From Claveliimonas intestinigallinarum (GTDB taxonomy: Bacteria; Bacillota; Clostridia; Lachnospirales; Lachnospiraceae), in NCBI GenBank assembly GCA_019115145.1, contig DXED01000030.1, positions 62,001 to 126,000 of the forward strand: a DNA stretch of 64,000 nt, in the 5' to 3' direction. Below are positions 33,773-42,588 of the stretch, one piece after another; the first letter of the stretch is position 1; each line of letters opens with the position of its first letter. The position numbers and the translations under genes are program-made. Below the pieces are notes generated by a model. That model saw only the letters and a program-made list of their open reading frames with translations. It ran no database searches and was not told where the DNA came from.

Positions 33773-34288
33773 TTGACGCGGGAAGATGAAATTTTTGAAA
33801 AACTGAAAAAAGGCGATCCGGACGCTGCGGGAGAGCTGGCCAGGCTCTACTACGATGACATACTCAGATACTGCCTGTTCCACGTGCCGGACCGGTCCCT
33901 GGCCCAGGACGCTGTCCAGGAGACCTTTCTCAAGGTGTTCCGCCATTTCGGCAGCTACAGACACAGAGGACATTTCCGGGCCTTTCTCTACCGGGTGGCC
34001 GCCAATGTGTGTGTGGATATTTGCAGAAGGAGGCCCTGGGAGCCCGTGACTGAGCAGGTACCCTTTGAGGAAAAGGGGCTGCGTGAGGGGGAGGACCGGG
34101 AGGATTTCAGGAGACTTGTGGAGCTGGTCCCCGAAGAGCTGCGGGAGATCATCATCCTGCGCTTTTCACAGGAGCTGAAGCTCGGGGAGATTGCAAAGGT
34201 GACGGGACTTCCGATGCGGACAGTGCAGTCCAGGCTGAGGAAGGCACTGCGGATATTGAAAACAGAACTGGAAGGGAGAGAGACGTAA
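33773..34288 (+). CDS. ECF-type RNA polymerase sigma factor
   Basis: A 171-residue sigma factor with region 2 (residues 15-75, DILRYCLFHVPDRSLAQDAVQETFLKVF) and region 4 (residues 108-165, with the helix-turn-helix LGEIAKVTGLPMRTVQSRL). The start is a TTG at 33773 after AGGAGGG. It is followed without gap by a membrane protein and an ABC exporter, a common arrangement for envelope stress or antimicrobial response units. Confidence 0.9.
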   Translation: MTREDEIFEKLKKGDPDAAGELARLYYDDILRYCLFHVPDRSLAQDAVQETFLKVFRHFGSYRHRGHFRAFLYRVAANVCVDICRRRPWEPVTEQVPFEEKGLREGEDREDFRRLVELVPEELREIIILRFSQELKLGEIAKVTGLPMRTVQSRLRKALRILKTELEGRET

Positions 34289-35110
34289 ATGAAGACAGGC
34301 CAGGTAAAAAGAGAGCTGGGCAGGCTGGCTGCCCGGGAGAAGCTAAGGGAGAGGACTCTGACGGATGAGAGCCATGTGGACCGGACAGCGGCCCTGGCCG
34401 CAGACGCCTGCCGGATGGCCATGGAAAGAAGAGACCTGGGCTTCCCTGCCTTTGTGGCGCGGCAGATCCGGTACACGGGCAGGTACGTCTGGGTCTGGCA
34501 GGGGATTTTGCTCCTTATGATCGTCTGCGGCTTTGACCTGACAGCCGGGATACAGAGCCTGGAGGATCCGGAATTTACCATGTTCCTTTACAGGCGGGTG
34601 CCCCTGTTTTTGTGCGGCGCCGGCATCCTGTCGGCCTGGAGCTGCGTGCCCTTCTTTGCCAGATCCGGCATATGGAGGATGACAGAGGTGGAGGCGGCGG
34701 CCGCGTCCTGGCCCCGGCTGCGGATGGCGCAGCTTCTCATCACGGGAGTGAGCGCTGTTTTGATGGAGCTGGGAGTTGCCGCGGCGGCGGGCATATACTG
34801 GACTATGGGTCTTGGGAGCCTGGCGGCCTGGCTTTTCCTCCCCTTCCTGCTGGCCTGGAATTTAATCCTGTTCCTTCTCGACAGGGGGAGGGAGAGATAT
34901 TTTGCAGTCAGCAGCAGTGCTGTGATGGGGGCGGGATTTCTCCTCTTTGCCCTTGGGTGGAGATATGTGAGCCGGGGAGCGGCCGGGCCACAGGATTATA
35001 TGGTAACCTCCGGGTATGTGTGGGTCCTCTGCGGGGCGGCGGCTCTTCTTTGGATTTTCCAGATACGGAGACTTGGAAGAAAGGAGACTGACAAATGGAG
35101 TTATGCATAA
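34289..35110 (+). CDS. Membrane protein of unknown function, possible anti-sigma partner
   Basis: A 273-residue protein: a charged N-terminal 65 residues in the cytoplasm, then about six membrane helices (from GRYVWVWQGILLLMIVCGFD onward). The ATG directly follows the sigma factor's TAA, so the two are co-translated. Location, size and topology fit a membrane partner that holds the sigma factor, but no zinc-finger anti-sigma motif (HxxxCxxC) is visible. It overlaps the ABC ATPase by 16 bases. Confidence 0.6.
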   Translation: MKTGQVKRELGRLAAREKLRERTLTDESHVDRTAALAADACRMAMERRDLGFPAFVARQIRYTGRYVWVWQGILLLMIVCGFDLTAGIQSLEDPEFTMFLYRRVPLFLCGAGILSAWSCVPFFARSGIWRMTEVEAAAASWPRLRMAQLLITGVSAVLMELGVAAAAGIYWTMGLGSLAAWLFLPFLLAWNLILFLLDRGRERYFAVSSSAVMGAGFLLFALGWRYVSRGAAGPQDYMVTSGYVWVLCGAAALLWIFQIRRLGRKETDKWSYA

Positions 35111-35985
35111 ATGACCTGACAAAGCGATTTAAAGACAAGCTGGCGGTGGACCATGCCAGCCTGACCATCTCACCCGGCGTGTGGGGGCTTCTTGGCGCCA
35201 ACGGAGCCGGGAAGACCACCCTCATGCGGATGGCGGCGGGGCTCATACGCCCCACGGAGGGGGAAGTAAAGTATGATGGAGTGCCCATCCAGGTGCTGGG
35301 AAAGAGCTACCGGGATATTTTCGGCTATCTGCCCCAGGAGTTCGGGTTCTACCCGGAGTTCACGGTGTACGACTATCTGGACTATGTGGCTGCTCTGAAG
35401 GGCCTTACCAGGAAAAAGGCAAAGGAGAAGATCGACCGGCTTCTGGACACCTTTTCCCTGGCAGATGTGAGGAAAAAGAAGATCACAAAGCTCTCCGGCG
35501 GGATGAAGCGGCGGGTGGGCATTGCCCAGGCCCTCTTAAATGACCCGGAGGTGCTGATCCTGGATGAGCCCACCAGCGGGCTGGACCCGGGGGAGAGGGT
35601 GCGCTTCCGCAACCTTCTGTCCGAGTTCGCCTCGGACCGGATCGTGCTCATCTCCACCCACATCGTGTCCGATGTGGAGTACATTGCCTCCAGGAATGCG
35701 ATTATGAAGGAGGGACGGATCATCGCCCAGGGAACCACAGACGAGCTTATCTGGGAGATGGAGGGCAAGGTGTGGTCCGCCCTGATCCAGGAGCAGGATC
35801 TCCACAGATACGAGCAGAAGGTCCGGGTGGTGAGCATCCGGAACGAGGAGAGGGGAGCCGTGTCCATCCGGTATCTGGCGGACGCGCCCGCGGTGCCGGA
35901 CTCCCGGCCTAAGGAGCCCCGGCTGGAGGACCTGTATCTCTGGCTCTTTCCCCAGGAGCATACAGACGGAAAGGAGAGTGCGTGA
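35095..35985 (+). CDS. ABC transporter ATP-binding protein
   Basis: A 296-residue ATPase with Walker A GANGAGKTT, signature LSGGMKRRVG, Walker B VLILDEPTSGLDP and the switch histidine in ISTHIVSDVE. A C-terminal extension of about 80 residues is typical for exporter ATPases of the CcmA/NatA kind. Its partner is the next gene. Confidence 0.92.
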   Translation: MELCINDLTKRFKDKLAVDHASLTISPGVWGLLGANGAGKTTLMRMAAGLIRPTEGEVKYDGVPIQVLGKSYRDIFGYLPQEFGFYPEFTVYDYLDYVAALKGLTRKKAKEKIDRLLDTFSLADVRKKKITKLSGGMKRRVGIAQALLNDPEVLILDEPTSGLDPGERVRFRNLLSEFASDRIVLISTHIVSDVEYIASRNAIMKEGRIIAQGTTDELIWEMEGKVWSALIQEQDLHRYEQKVRVVSIRNEERGAVSIRYLADAPAVPDSRPKEPRLEDLYLWLFPQEHTDGKESA

Positions 35986-35986
35986 T

Positions 35987-37258
35987 ATGAGAATATTTAC
36001 AGCGGAGATCAAAAGGCTTCTGAAGACCAGGTCGGTCCTTATCCTGATACTGGCGGCCCTTCTGCTGGCGCCAGTCCTGGCCTATTTTCCGGCCTCCTTT
36101 GAGACCTGGACCTACAGGGATGACAGCGGGCAGGAGGTGACTGTGAAGGGCCGGGATGCTCTTCTTAAAGAGGCGGAGAACCAGGGACAGTTCCAGGGGA
36201 AAATTACCGAGGAGAAGCTGCTGGCGGCCCTCCAGAGATGGAAGGATTTCGCCGCGGGCTACGAGGGGGGACTGCCCGATGGCATCTACGATGAGCGGGT
36301 GACAGCCAGTGATTACTGTGAGAAGGTATCCAATGTAGGCGGCATCCTGAACCGGATGTGCGAGGCCTGGGCGGATCCGAAGACAGGCATGGCCCCCGGG
36401 AGGGATGACCTGACCGAGGAGCAGGCGACAGGCTTTTACAGCCAGTGCAGACAGCATATCAAGGATCTTATCTATCTGGAGGGCGGAGGGGAGAGCGCCC
36501 GCACAGACAGCGCGGTGCGGCAGGCACAGGCTCTCTACGACCGGGTGGAGATGCCCTTTACCTACGAGCCTGGCCTGACGGCAAATGCCATAGAGTACGT
36601 GGGGATTTATGTATTTCTGCTGGTGCTGATCTGTACCTTTATCCTGGTGCCGGTCTTTGCCAGCGACTGCCAGACCCAGGCGGACCAGATCCTGAAGTGC
36701 GCCAGGGACGGGAGGAGGCGCCTGGCGGTGAGCAGGATTTTGGCGGGACTTCTCCTTGTGGGCGCCCTGTATCTTGCCTGCATGGCCCTGTTCCTTCTGC
36801 TCCTCAATGCCTCCTTTGATTTTCAGGGGCTGGACACATCCCTGCAGCTGCTGGTGTCGGTGTCTGTGTTCCTGCCCCTGACAGTGGGACAGCTGGAGAT
36901 GCTTATCGGGGCGGCTGGCTTTGTCACCCTGCTGGCCACGGCCGCCTTCACCCTCTTCCTGTCCGGAAGGATGAAGACAGTGGCCTCCGCCAGCATAGCA
37001 GCCTTCGCCTTTCTTATCCTGCCTATGGTAGTGTACATGATCCTGAGCGGGAATATAGGAAAGTGGCTCCGGTGTCTGCTTCCCGCCGGCGGCGTGGGAT
37101 TGATAAACAGCTTTACCTACGCGGCCATGGACACGGGCTTTGCCTACCTGGGAAATACAGCCATCTGGCTCCCGTACCTGATGATGGGAGCGGCGGCCGT
37201 GGAGTGTATCCTCTTTGCGGTGCAGGCGGGAGTGAGCTGGTGCAGGCGGGGGAGATGA
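35987..37258 (+). CDS. ABC-2-type exporter permease
   Basis: A 423-residue membrane protein: one helix near the N-terminus (residues 16-38), a large loop of about 160 residues that probably faces outward, then five or six helices. I use the ATG at 35987 (AAGGAG at 35971-35976); a GTG at 35978 is in frame but too close to that site. The substrate is unknown. It converges on the AraC gene on the opposite strand. Confidence 0.85.
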   Translation: MRIFTAEIKRLLKTRSVLILILAALLLAPVLAYFPASFETWTYRDDSGQEVTVKGRDALLKEAENQGQFQGKITEEKLLAALQRWKDFAAGYEGGLPDGIYDERVTASDYCEKVSNVGGILNRMCEAWADPKTGMAPGRDDLTEEQATGFYSQCRQHIKDLIYLEGGGESARTDSAVRQAQALYDRVEMPFTYEPGLTANAIEYVGIYVFLLVLICTFILVPVFASDCQTQADQILKCARDGRRRLAVSRILAGLLLVGALYLACMALFLLLLNASFDFQGLDTSLQLLVSVSVFLPLTVGQLEMLIGAAGFVTLLATAAFTLFLSGRMKTVASASIAAFAFLILPMVVYMILSGNIGKWLRCLLPAGGVGLINSFTYAAMDTGFAYLGNTAIWLPYLMMGAAAVECILFAVQAGVSWCRRGR

Positions 37259-37292
37259 GAACAAAGCCTGCGCTGCTGATCGTCAGGGGGAT

Positions 37293-38282
37293 TTACCGAT
37301 TTCCTGTCGGAAGCGTGCGGATCTGGCCTGGCAGATACTTCTCCAGCGTCACCCGGCTGGCCGCCGGCGACAGGAATTCCTGGGTGGAGAGCATGGATTT
37401 CTGCTGCTGGGACAGCTTCTCGTGTTCAAAATGCTGCCTGTACTGCCGGGGAGAGCAGCCGAACTGATGCCGGAACCCCTGGTTAAAATATTTGATGTCA
37501 GAGAAGCCGCAGGCAATACTGATGTCCAGGAGAGAAAAGTCCGTCAGAAGGAGAAGCTGGCGGGCTTTTTCGCATCTCATTTTCATCACATAGGACTGAA
37601 AGGACATACCGAAGACAGACTTGAAAAAGTGGGACAGGTAGCTCATGGACAGTCCCAGCTCCTGCGCCAGGTCCGTGAGGAGCAGCTTCTCGGAGTAGTG
37701 GCTGTCTATGTAGCTGCTGATCTTCCTGACCCGCCGGGCTCTGGTGGCGGAGAGCTGCCGCTCCTTTTCCGAGATGCGGACGCAGGGAAGATACCGGGGC
37801 AGTCTCTCGAAAAAGAGACAGATCAGTCCCGCGCAGCGGAGGGCGGAATAGTCCCCGGGATGGAAGTAGGCGCTGGCAATGTTAAGGAGCATCCCTGCCA
37901 GAGAAGCCCGTATATCCGAAGCCCATGTATCCGGAACCAGCACGTCCGTATCCTGCGCATCCCGGGAGTGAGGCTCCAGGGAGAACTCCATATTTTCTAT
38001 CTGGGGAAAGATCGGCCCGAAAAAGGAGGGGGAGATCTGCAGGGACAGGATCAGGGCGGGCTGCTTTGCGATCAGCTCGTGGCTGGTAAAGGGGTTAATG
38101 ACCCAGAGGCTGCCCTTCTCATAGGTGTGCTCCCTCCCCCTGGACAGCAGGCACACCGTCCCCTCCAGGAGCAGACAGATCTCAAAATCCTTATGTATAT
38201 GGGGCGTCCGGTAGAGGAGATTGACCATGAAAACCTTGTACTGGCCGGCCCCGTGGGAAATCACTTCAAATTCATCTTTCAT
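37293..38282 (-). CDS. AraC-family regulator of the divergent sugar operon
   Basis: A 329-residue regulator with an N-terminal cupin (PHIHKDFEICLLLEGTV and GSLWVINPFTSHEL) and two helix-turn-helix motifs (LLTDLAQELGLSMSYLSHFFK; SLLDISIACGFSDIKYFNQGF). A tail of about 45 residues follows the DNA-binding domain. It diverges from the Gfo/Idh operon and is its obvious candidate activator. Confidence 0.88.
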   Translation of the reverse strand: MKDEFEVISHGAGQYKVFMVNLLYRTPHIHKDFEICLLLEGTVCLLSRGREHTYEKGSLWVINPFTSHELIAKQPALILSLQISPSFFGPIFPQIENMEFSLEPHSRDAQDTDVLVPDTWASDIRASLAGMLLNIASAYFHPGDYSALRCAGLICLFFERLPRYLPCVRISEKERQLSATRARRVRKISSYIDSHYSEKLLLTDLAQELGLSMSYLSHFFKSVFGMSFQSYVMKMRCEKARQLLLLTDFSLLDISIACGFSDIKYFNQGFRHQFGCSPRQYRQHFEHEKLSQQQKSMLSTQEFLSPAASRVTLEKYLPGQIRTLPTGNR

Positions 38283-38483
38283 CTGTTATCCACCTCCCTT
38301 CCAGTATACAGAAATCACAGAAGACGTGCAAATAAAAAAGCTAATTTGTCATAGTCCGAACATGAATTAATCCATGCAGGATCTCTCCCTCTGTCCTATA
38401 GTAGAGCTATAGAAATTCTCACGGAAGAGACCGCCAGGAGGCTGGCGGGAGACAGGAGAAATGAAAAAAGGAGGTTTGACAGT
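38283..38483 (+). promoter_or_regulatory. Divergent control region of the sugar operon
   Basis: A TATAGT (38397-38402) could be the -10 of the operon; no good -35 lies 17 bases upstream, as is common at AraC-activated promoters. AAAGGAGG sits before the start at 38484. Confidence 0.4.
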
Positions 38484-39623
38484 ATGAGCAGAAGATTAAC
38501 CTACGGAATGGTGGGCGGAGGCCCGGGATCCTTTATCGGGGACGCCCACAGGAGAGCCATCAGCCTGGACAGCTCTGCCAGGCTGGCGGCGGGCTGCTTC
38601 TCCAGGACACCGGAGAAGTCAAAGAGCCAGGGAGAGGCACTTGGACTTGAGCCGGAAAGATGCTACACGAACTACAGGGAGATGGCCCAGGCAGAGGGAA
38701 AGAGAGAGGACGGCATTGACTTTGTCGTTGTGGTGACACCGAACGCCACCCACTATGAGATCTGCAAGGCGTTTCTGGAGGCGGGCATCCATGTGGCCTG
38801 CGACAAGCCTCTGGCCACAGACAGCGCCCAGGCGGAGGAGCTTCAGAAGCTGGCCCAGGAGAAAGGGCTTCTTTTCATGGTCACCTACACCTACATGGGA
38901 CATGTGACGGCCAAGTACATCCGGGATCTCATCAAAGCCGGAGAAATCGGACAGATCCGAACCGTCATGGCAGAGTACCCCCAGGGATGGCTCTACAATG
39001 AGAACGACTGGGGGGGCAAGCAGGGCGAGTGGAGATGCGATCCGGCCCAGTCCGGAAGGGTCAACTGTCTGGGAGATCTGGGCACCCATGTGGAAAACGC
39101 GGTGGCTACCATGACAGGGCTGAAGGTAAAGAGAGTCCTGGCAAAAATGGATGTGGTAGTGCCGGGCAGGAAGCTGGACGACAATGACCAGATCCTGGTG
39201 GAGTACGAAGGCGGCGCCACGGGCGTCAACTGGTCCTCCCAGTTTGCCATCGGCTGTGACAACAGCCTGCGGGTGCGCATTTACGGGTCAAAGGGAACCA
39301 TCCTCTGGTTCCAGGAGAACCCGGAGGAGATAACCCTCATCAGGGAGGACGGCATTGCCCGCACCATCAAGAGAGGCTACGGAGCGGTCACGCCGGACGC
39401 GGCAAAGTACGGCAGGCTTCCGGCAGGACACACGGAGGGCTGGCTGGAGGCAATGGGAAACCTGTACGACAGCTTTACCCAGTGCGTGGAGGCCAAAGAG
39501 GACGGAACATTTACAGAGGACATGATCGATTACCCCACTGTGGCAGCAGGCGTGCAGGGCATCAGATATGTAGAGGCCTGCCTGGAGAGCAATGAGAAGG
39601 GAAACGTGTGGGTAGAGGTTTAG
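38484..39623 (+). CDS. Gfo/Idh/MocA-family sugar dehydrogenase
   Basis: A 379-residue NAD(P)-dependent oxidoreductase. The Rossmann motif reads GMVGGGPGSFIG (residues 8-19), VVTPNATHYEI and the catalytic-type VACDKPLATD (EKP position with D instead of E) follow, and GDLGTHVENA carries the usual DxxxH. It probably oxidises a sugar, glycoside or sugar derivative. It is first of five co-directional genes with short gaps. Confidence 0.88.
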   Translation: MSRRLTYGMVGGGPGSFIGDAHRRAISLDSSARLAAGCFSRTPEKSKSQGEALGLEPERCYTNYREMAQAEGKREDGIDFVVVVTPNATHYEICKAFLEAGIHVACDKPLATDSAQAEELQKLAQEKGLLFMVTYTYMGHVTAKYIRDLIKAGEIGQIRTVMAEYPQGWLYNENDWGGKQGEWRCDPAQSGRVNCLGDLGTHVENAVATMTGLKVKRVLAKMDVVVPGRKLDDNDQILVEYEGGATGVNWSSQFAIGCDNSLRVRIYGSKGTILWFQENPEEITLIREDGIARTIKRGYGAVTPDAAKYGRLPAGHTEGWLEAMGNLYDSFTQCVEAKEDGTFTEDMIDYPTVAAGVQGIRYVEACLESNEKGNVWVEV

Positions 39624-39672
39624 AAGCTGTGAATTGATCAAACAGGAAATGTCAGAAAGGAGAGACAAAGAA

Positions 39673-40674
39673 ATGGCAAGACCGGTAACAATTTTTACAG
39701 GACAGTGGGCAGACCTGCCCATGGAGGAGATGTGCCAGACTGCGCAGAAGATGGGATACGAGGGACTGGAGATCGCCTCCTGGGGACAGATCGACGTGGA
39801 GAAGGCAGCAAAGGATGAAAATTATGTGAAAGAGCTGAAGGACACGCTGGCTAAGTATGGCCTGGGATGCTGGGCCATCGGCATGCATCTGCCGGGACAG
39901 TGCGTGGGCGATGCGGAGCAGTGGGCCTATGATCCCCGGCTGGACAACTTCGCCCCCTCGGCGCTGGCGGGCAAGCCGGAGGAAATCCGTGCCTGGGGGA
40001 CTCAGCAGATGAAGTACGCGGCCCAGGCGGCAAAAAATATGGGAGTGGATACAGTCACCTTCTTTATGGGCTCTCCCATCTGGAAGCTGTGGTACTCCTT
40101 CCCACAGACAAGCGAGGAGCAGGTGGAGGCCGGCTATCAGAGGATCAAGGAGCTCTGGTCTCCCATCATGGATGTGTACGATGAGTGCGGCGTAAAGCTG
40201 GCTCTGGAGGTACATCCCACAGAGATCGCCTACGACTACTGGAGCACAAAAAAGCTGCTGGAGACCTTTGACTACAGACCTACCCTGGGCATCAACTTTG
40301 ACCCCAGCCACCTGATCTGGCAGGGACTGGATCCGGCTATGTTCCTCTACGACTTTGCGGACCGGATCTATCACGTACATATCAAGGACGCCAAGCTGAA
40401 CCTGAACGGCCGCAACGGCATCCTGGGGTCACACATCACCTTCGGCGACCAGCGGAGAGGCTGGAACTTTGTGTCTCCGGGACACGGGGATGTAGACTTT
40501 GACAACATCATCCGGGTGCTGAACCAGATCGGCTACGACGGCCCTCTTTCCATCGAGTGGGAGGACAGCGGCATGGAGAGGATATTCGGAGGGACAGAGG
40601 CCTGCGAGTTCACAAAGCAGATCAATTTCTCACCCTCAGACGTGGCCTTTGACGATGCCCTGAAGACAGACTAA
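39673..40674 (+). CDS. Sugar isomerase/epimerase, TIM barrel (AP endonuclease 2 superfamily)
   Basis: A 333-residue IolE/IolI-like protein. Metal-ligand positions are visible in LALEVHPTE, GINFDPSHLIWQG, YHVHIKDAKL and SIEWEDSG. I chose the ATG at 39673 after AAAGGAGAG; the frame from 39634 is longer but lacks a site. It probably acts on the product of the dehydrogenase, for example as isomerase, epimerase, dehydratase or eliminating deglycosidase, all known in this superfamily. Confidence 0.8.
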   Translation: MARPVTIFTGQWADLPMEEMCQTAQKMGYEGLEIASWGQIDVEKAAKDENYVKELKDTLAKYGLGCWAIGMHLPGQCVGDAEQWAYDPRLDNFAPSALAGKPEEIRAWGTQQMKYAAQAAKNMGVDTVTFFMGSPIWKLWYSFPQTSEEQVEAGYQRIKELWSPIMDVYDECGVKLALEVHPTEIAYDYWSTKKLLETFDYRPTLGINFDPSHLIWQGLDPAMFLYDFADRIYHVHIKDAKLNLNGRNGILGSHITFGDQRRGWNFVSPGHGDVDFDNIIRVLNQIGYDGPLSIEWEDSGMERIFGGTEACEFTKQINFSPSDVAFDDALKTD

Positions 40675-40693
40675 ATGAAAGGAAGAAAAGACA

Positions 40694-41728
40694 ATGACAA
40701 AATTTAAATTTTCAGTAGGACCATGGAATGTACACGAGGGAGCGGACTCCTATGGACCGGCAACAAGAAAGACCATACCCATTGAGGAAAAATTTAAGAA
40801 ATTCGCGGAGCTTGGCTTCTCCGCCGTGCAGTTCCACGACGACGACGCTGTGCCGAACATCAACGACTACACGGAGGAGGAGATCAAGGAGAAGGCAAGA
40901 GAGCTGAAGAAGACGCTGGATAAGTACGGACTGAAGGCAGAGTTTGTGGCTCCCCGTCTCTGGATGGATGAGCACACTATGGACGGCGGTTTCATGAGCA
41001 CCTCCAAGGAGGACAGGGACTATGCCATGTGGAGAGCTTATCGCTCCATCGACATCGCCAACGAGCTGGGGACGGATATGGTGGTTCTCTGGCTGGCAAG
41101 AGAAGGCACGCTCTGCGCGGAGAGCAAATCCCCTGTGTGGGCCACGAAGATGCTCATCGAGGCCATCAACAAGATGCTGGAGTATGATCCCAAGATCCGG
41201 GTCTGCATTGAGCCAAAGCCAAACGAGCCCATCGACAGGAGCATCTGCGGCACCATGGGACATGTGATGGCCATCTCGGCCGCTACCATCGACCCCTCCA
41301 GAGTGGGTGGAAACCTGGAGAGCGCTCACGCCATCCTGGCAGGCCTTGACCCGGCCCACGAGATCGGATTTGCCATGGCTATGGGCAAGCTGATGACCGT
41401 GCATCTCAACGACCAGAACGGCATCCGCTACGACCAGGACAAGAGCTTCGGCGTGGAGAACCTGCGCGCCGCCTTCAACCAGGTGAAGGTGCTGAAGGAG
41501 AACGGCTACGGCAGCCACGGCGAGTATGTTGGACTGGACGTAAAGGCCATGCGCACCACAAAGGATGAGGACAGCTACAAGCATCTGGAGAACAGTCTGA
41601 ATATCTTCAAGGCACTGGAGGAGAAGGTGGAGAGATTTGATTATGACTTCCAGAAGAAATGCGTGGAGAACCGGGATTTTGAGGCCCTTGAGATGTATGT
41701 CATGAACCTGCTCATGGGCATCGACTAG
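40694..41728 (+). CDS. Xylose isomerase-like TIM-barrel protein
   Basis: A 344-residue protein with the xylose isomerase signatures: GFSAVQFHDDDAVP (catalytic histidine), VLWLAREG, IEPKPNEP and the metal-binding NLESAHAILAG and HLNDQNG. It is shorter than typical XylA (about 390-440 residues) and lies with an unrelated isomerase-like barrel and an aldolase, so another aldose is possible as the substrate. Stands 19 bases after the previous gene. Confidence 0.8.
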   Translation: MTKFKFSVGPWNVHEGADSYGPATRKTIPIEEKFKKFAELGFSAVQFHDDDAVPNINDYTEEEIKEKARELKKTLDKYGLKAEFVAPRLWMDEHTMDGGFMSTSKEDRDYAMWRAYRSIDIANELGTDMVVLWLAREGTLCAESKSPVWATKMLIEAINKMLEYDPKIRVCIEPKPNEPIDRSICGTMGHVMAISAATIDPSRVGGNLESAHAILAGLDPAHEIGFAMAMGKLMTVHLNDQNGIRYDQDKSFGVENLRAAFNQVKVLKENGYGSHGEYVGLDVKAMRTTKDEDSYKHLENSLNIFKALEEKVERFDYDFQKKCVENRDFEALEMYVMNLLMGID

Positions 41729-41746
41729 ACTGGAGGTAGAAGAGAA

Positions 41747-42580
41747 ATGCTTGTTACACTGAGAGAAGTACTAAAGGACGCCCGGGAGAAAAAATACGGT
41801 GTGGGACTTTTTAACACTGTCAGCCTGGAGATGGCAAAGGGCGTCCTGGGGGCGGCGGAGGAGCTGAAAAGCCCGGTTATCATCGGCACGGCCGAGGTGC
41901 TCCTTCCCTATGCCAGCCTGGAGGAGCTGGCCTATTTCCTTGTCCCCATGGCAAAGAAGGCGTCTGTTCCGGTGGTGCTCCACTTTGACCACGGGCTGAC
42001 GGACACAAAGATCGTGGAGGCCCTGCGGCTGGGCTTTTCCTCCATCATGTACGACTGCTCCACGGACACCTATGAGAACAACATCGCCCGGGTGGCCCAG
42101 ATGGTGAAAATTGCAGGCATGTTCGGCGCCTCCGTGGAGGGAGAGCTGGGACATGTGGGCGCCAACGACGAGAGCGCCGGGGATGACAGCATCTACACAG
42201 AGCCGGACCAGGCCAGGGATTTTGCCCTGCGCACCGGGGTGGACGCCCTGGCGGTGGCCATCGGCACGGCCCACGGCGCCTACAAGGAGAAGCCGAAGCT
42301 GGATATCGGGCGTCTGGCCCAGATTGCCGAAACCGTCCCCGTCCCGCTGGTCCTTCACGGCGGCAGCGGGCTCTCTGACGAGGATTTTAAAAACTGTGTG
42401 GCAAACGGCATCAGCAAGATCAATATCTTTACAGACATCAACTGCGCGGCCGCAAAGGCAGCCCACGACAATTACAGCCAGGGCTGCGGCCTGACAGACA
42501 TCCAGAATCAGATCACAGAGGCAGTGAAGCAGGAGACCATGAAGAAAATGCGTATCTTCGGAAGCGCAGGCAGAGGGTAG
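41747..42580 (+). CDS. Class II ketose-bisphosphate aldolase
   Basis: A 277-residue zinc aldolase of the FbaA/GatY group: VPVVLHFDHG with catalytic Asp and zinc His, SIMYDCS, ASVEGELGHVG, AIGTAHGAY and LVLHGGSGLSD. It cleaves a ketose (bis)phosphate to dihydroxyacetone phosphate and an aldehyde. It supports a route that ends in kinase plus aldol cleavage. Confidence 0.9.
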   Translation: MLVTLREVLKDAREKKYGVGLFNTVSLEMAKGVLGAAEELKSPVIIGTAEVLLPYASLEELAYFLVPMAKKASVPVVLHFDHGLTDTKIVEALRLGFSSIMYDCSTDTYENNIARVAQMVKIAGMFGASVEGELGHVGANDESAGDDSIYTEPDQARDFALRTGVDALAVAIGTAHGAYKEKPKLDIGRLAQIAETVPVPLVLHGGSGLSDEDFKNCVANGISKINIFTDINCAAAKAAHDNYSQGCGLTDIQNQITEAVKQETMKKMRIFGSAGRG

Positions 42581-42588
42581 GTGAGTCT

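Noticed and set aside
35909..37264. Long minus-strand open frame opposite the ABC permease
   Set aside because: Low-complexity shadow translation of the permease, which has clear membrane helices on the plus strand.
38484..41728. Gut C-glycoside deglycosidase (Dgp-type) operon
   Set aside because: Dehydrogenase plus TIM barrel is similar in outline, but the small DgpB-like partner is missing and an aldolase and kinase follow.
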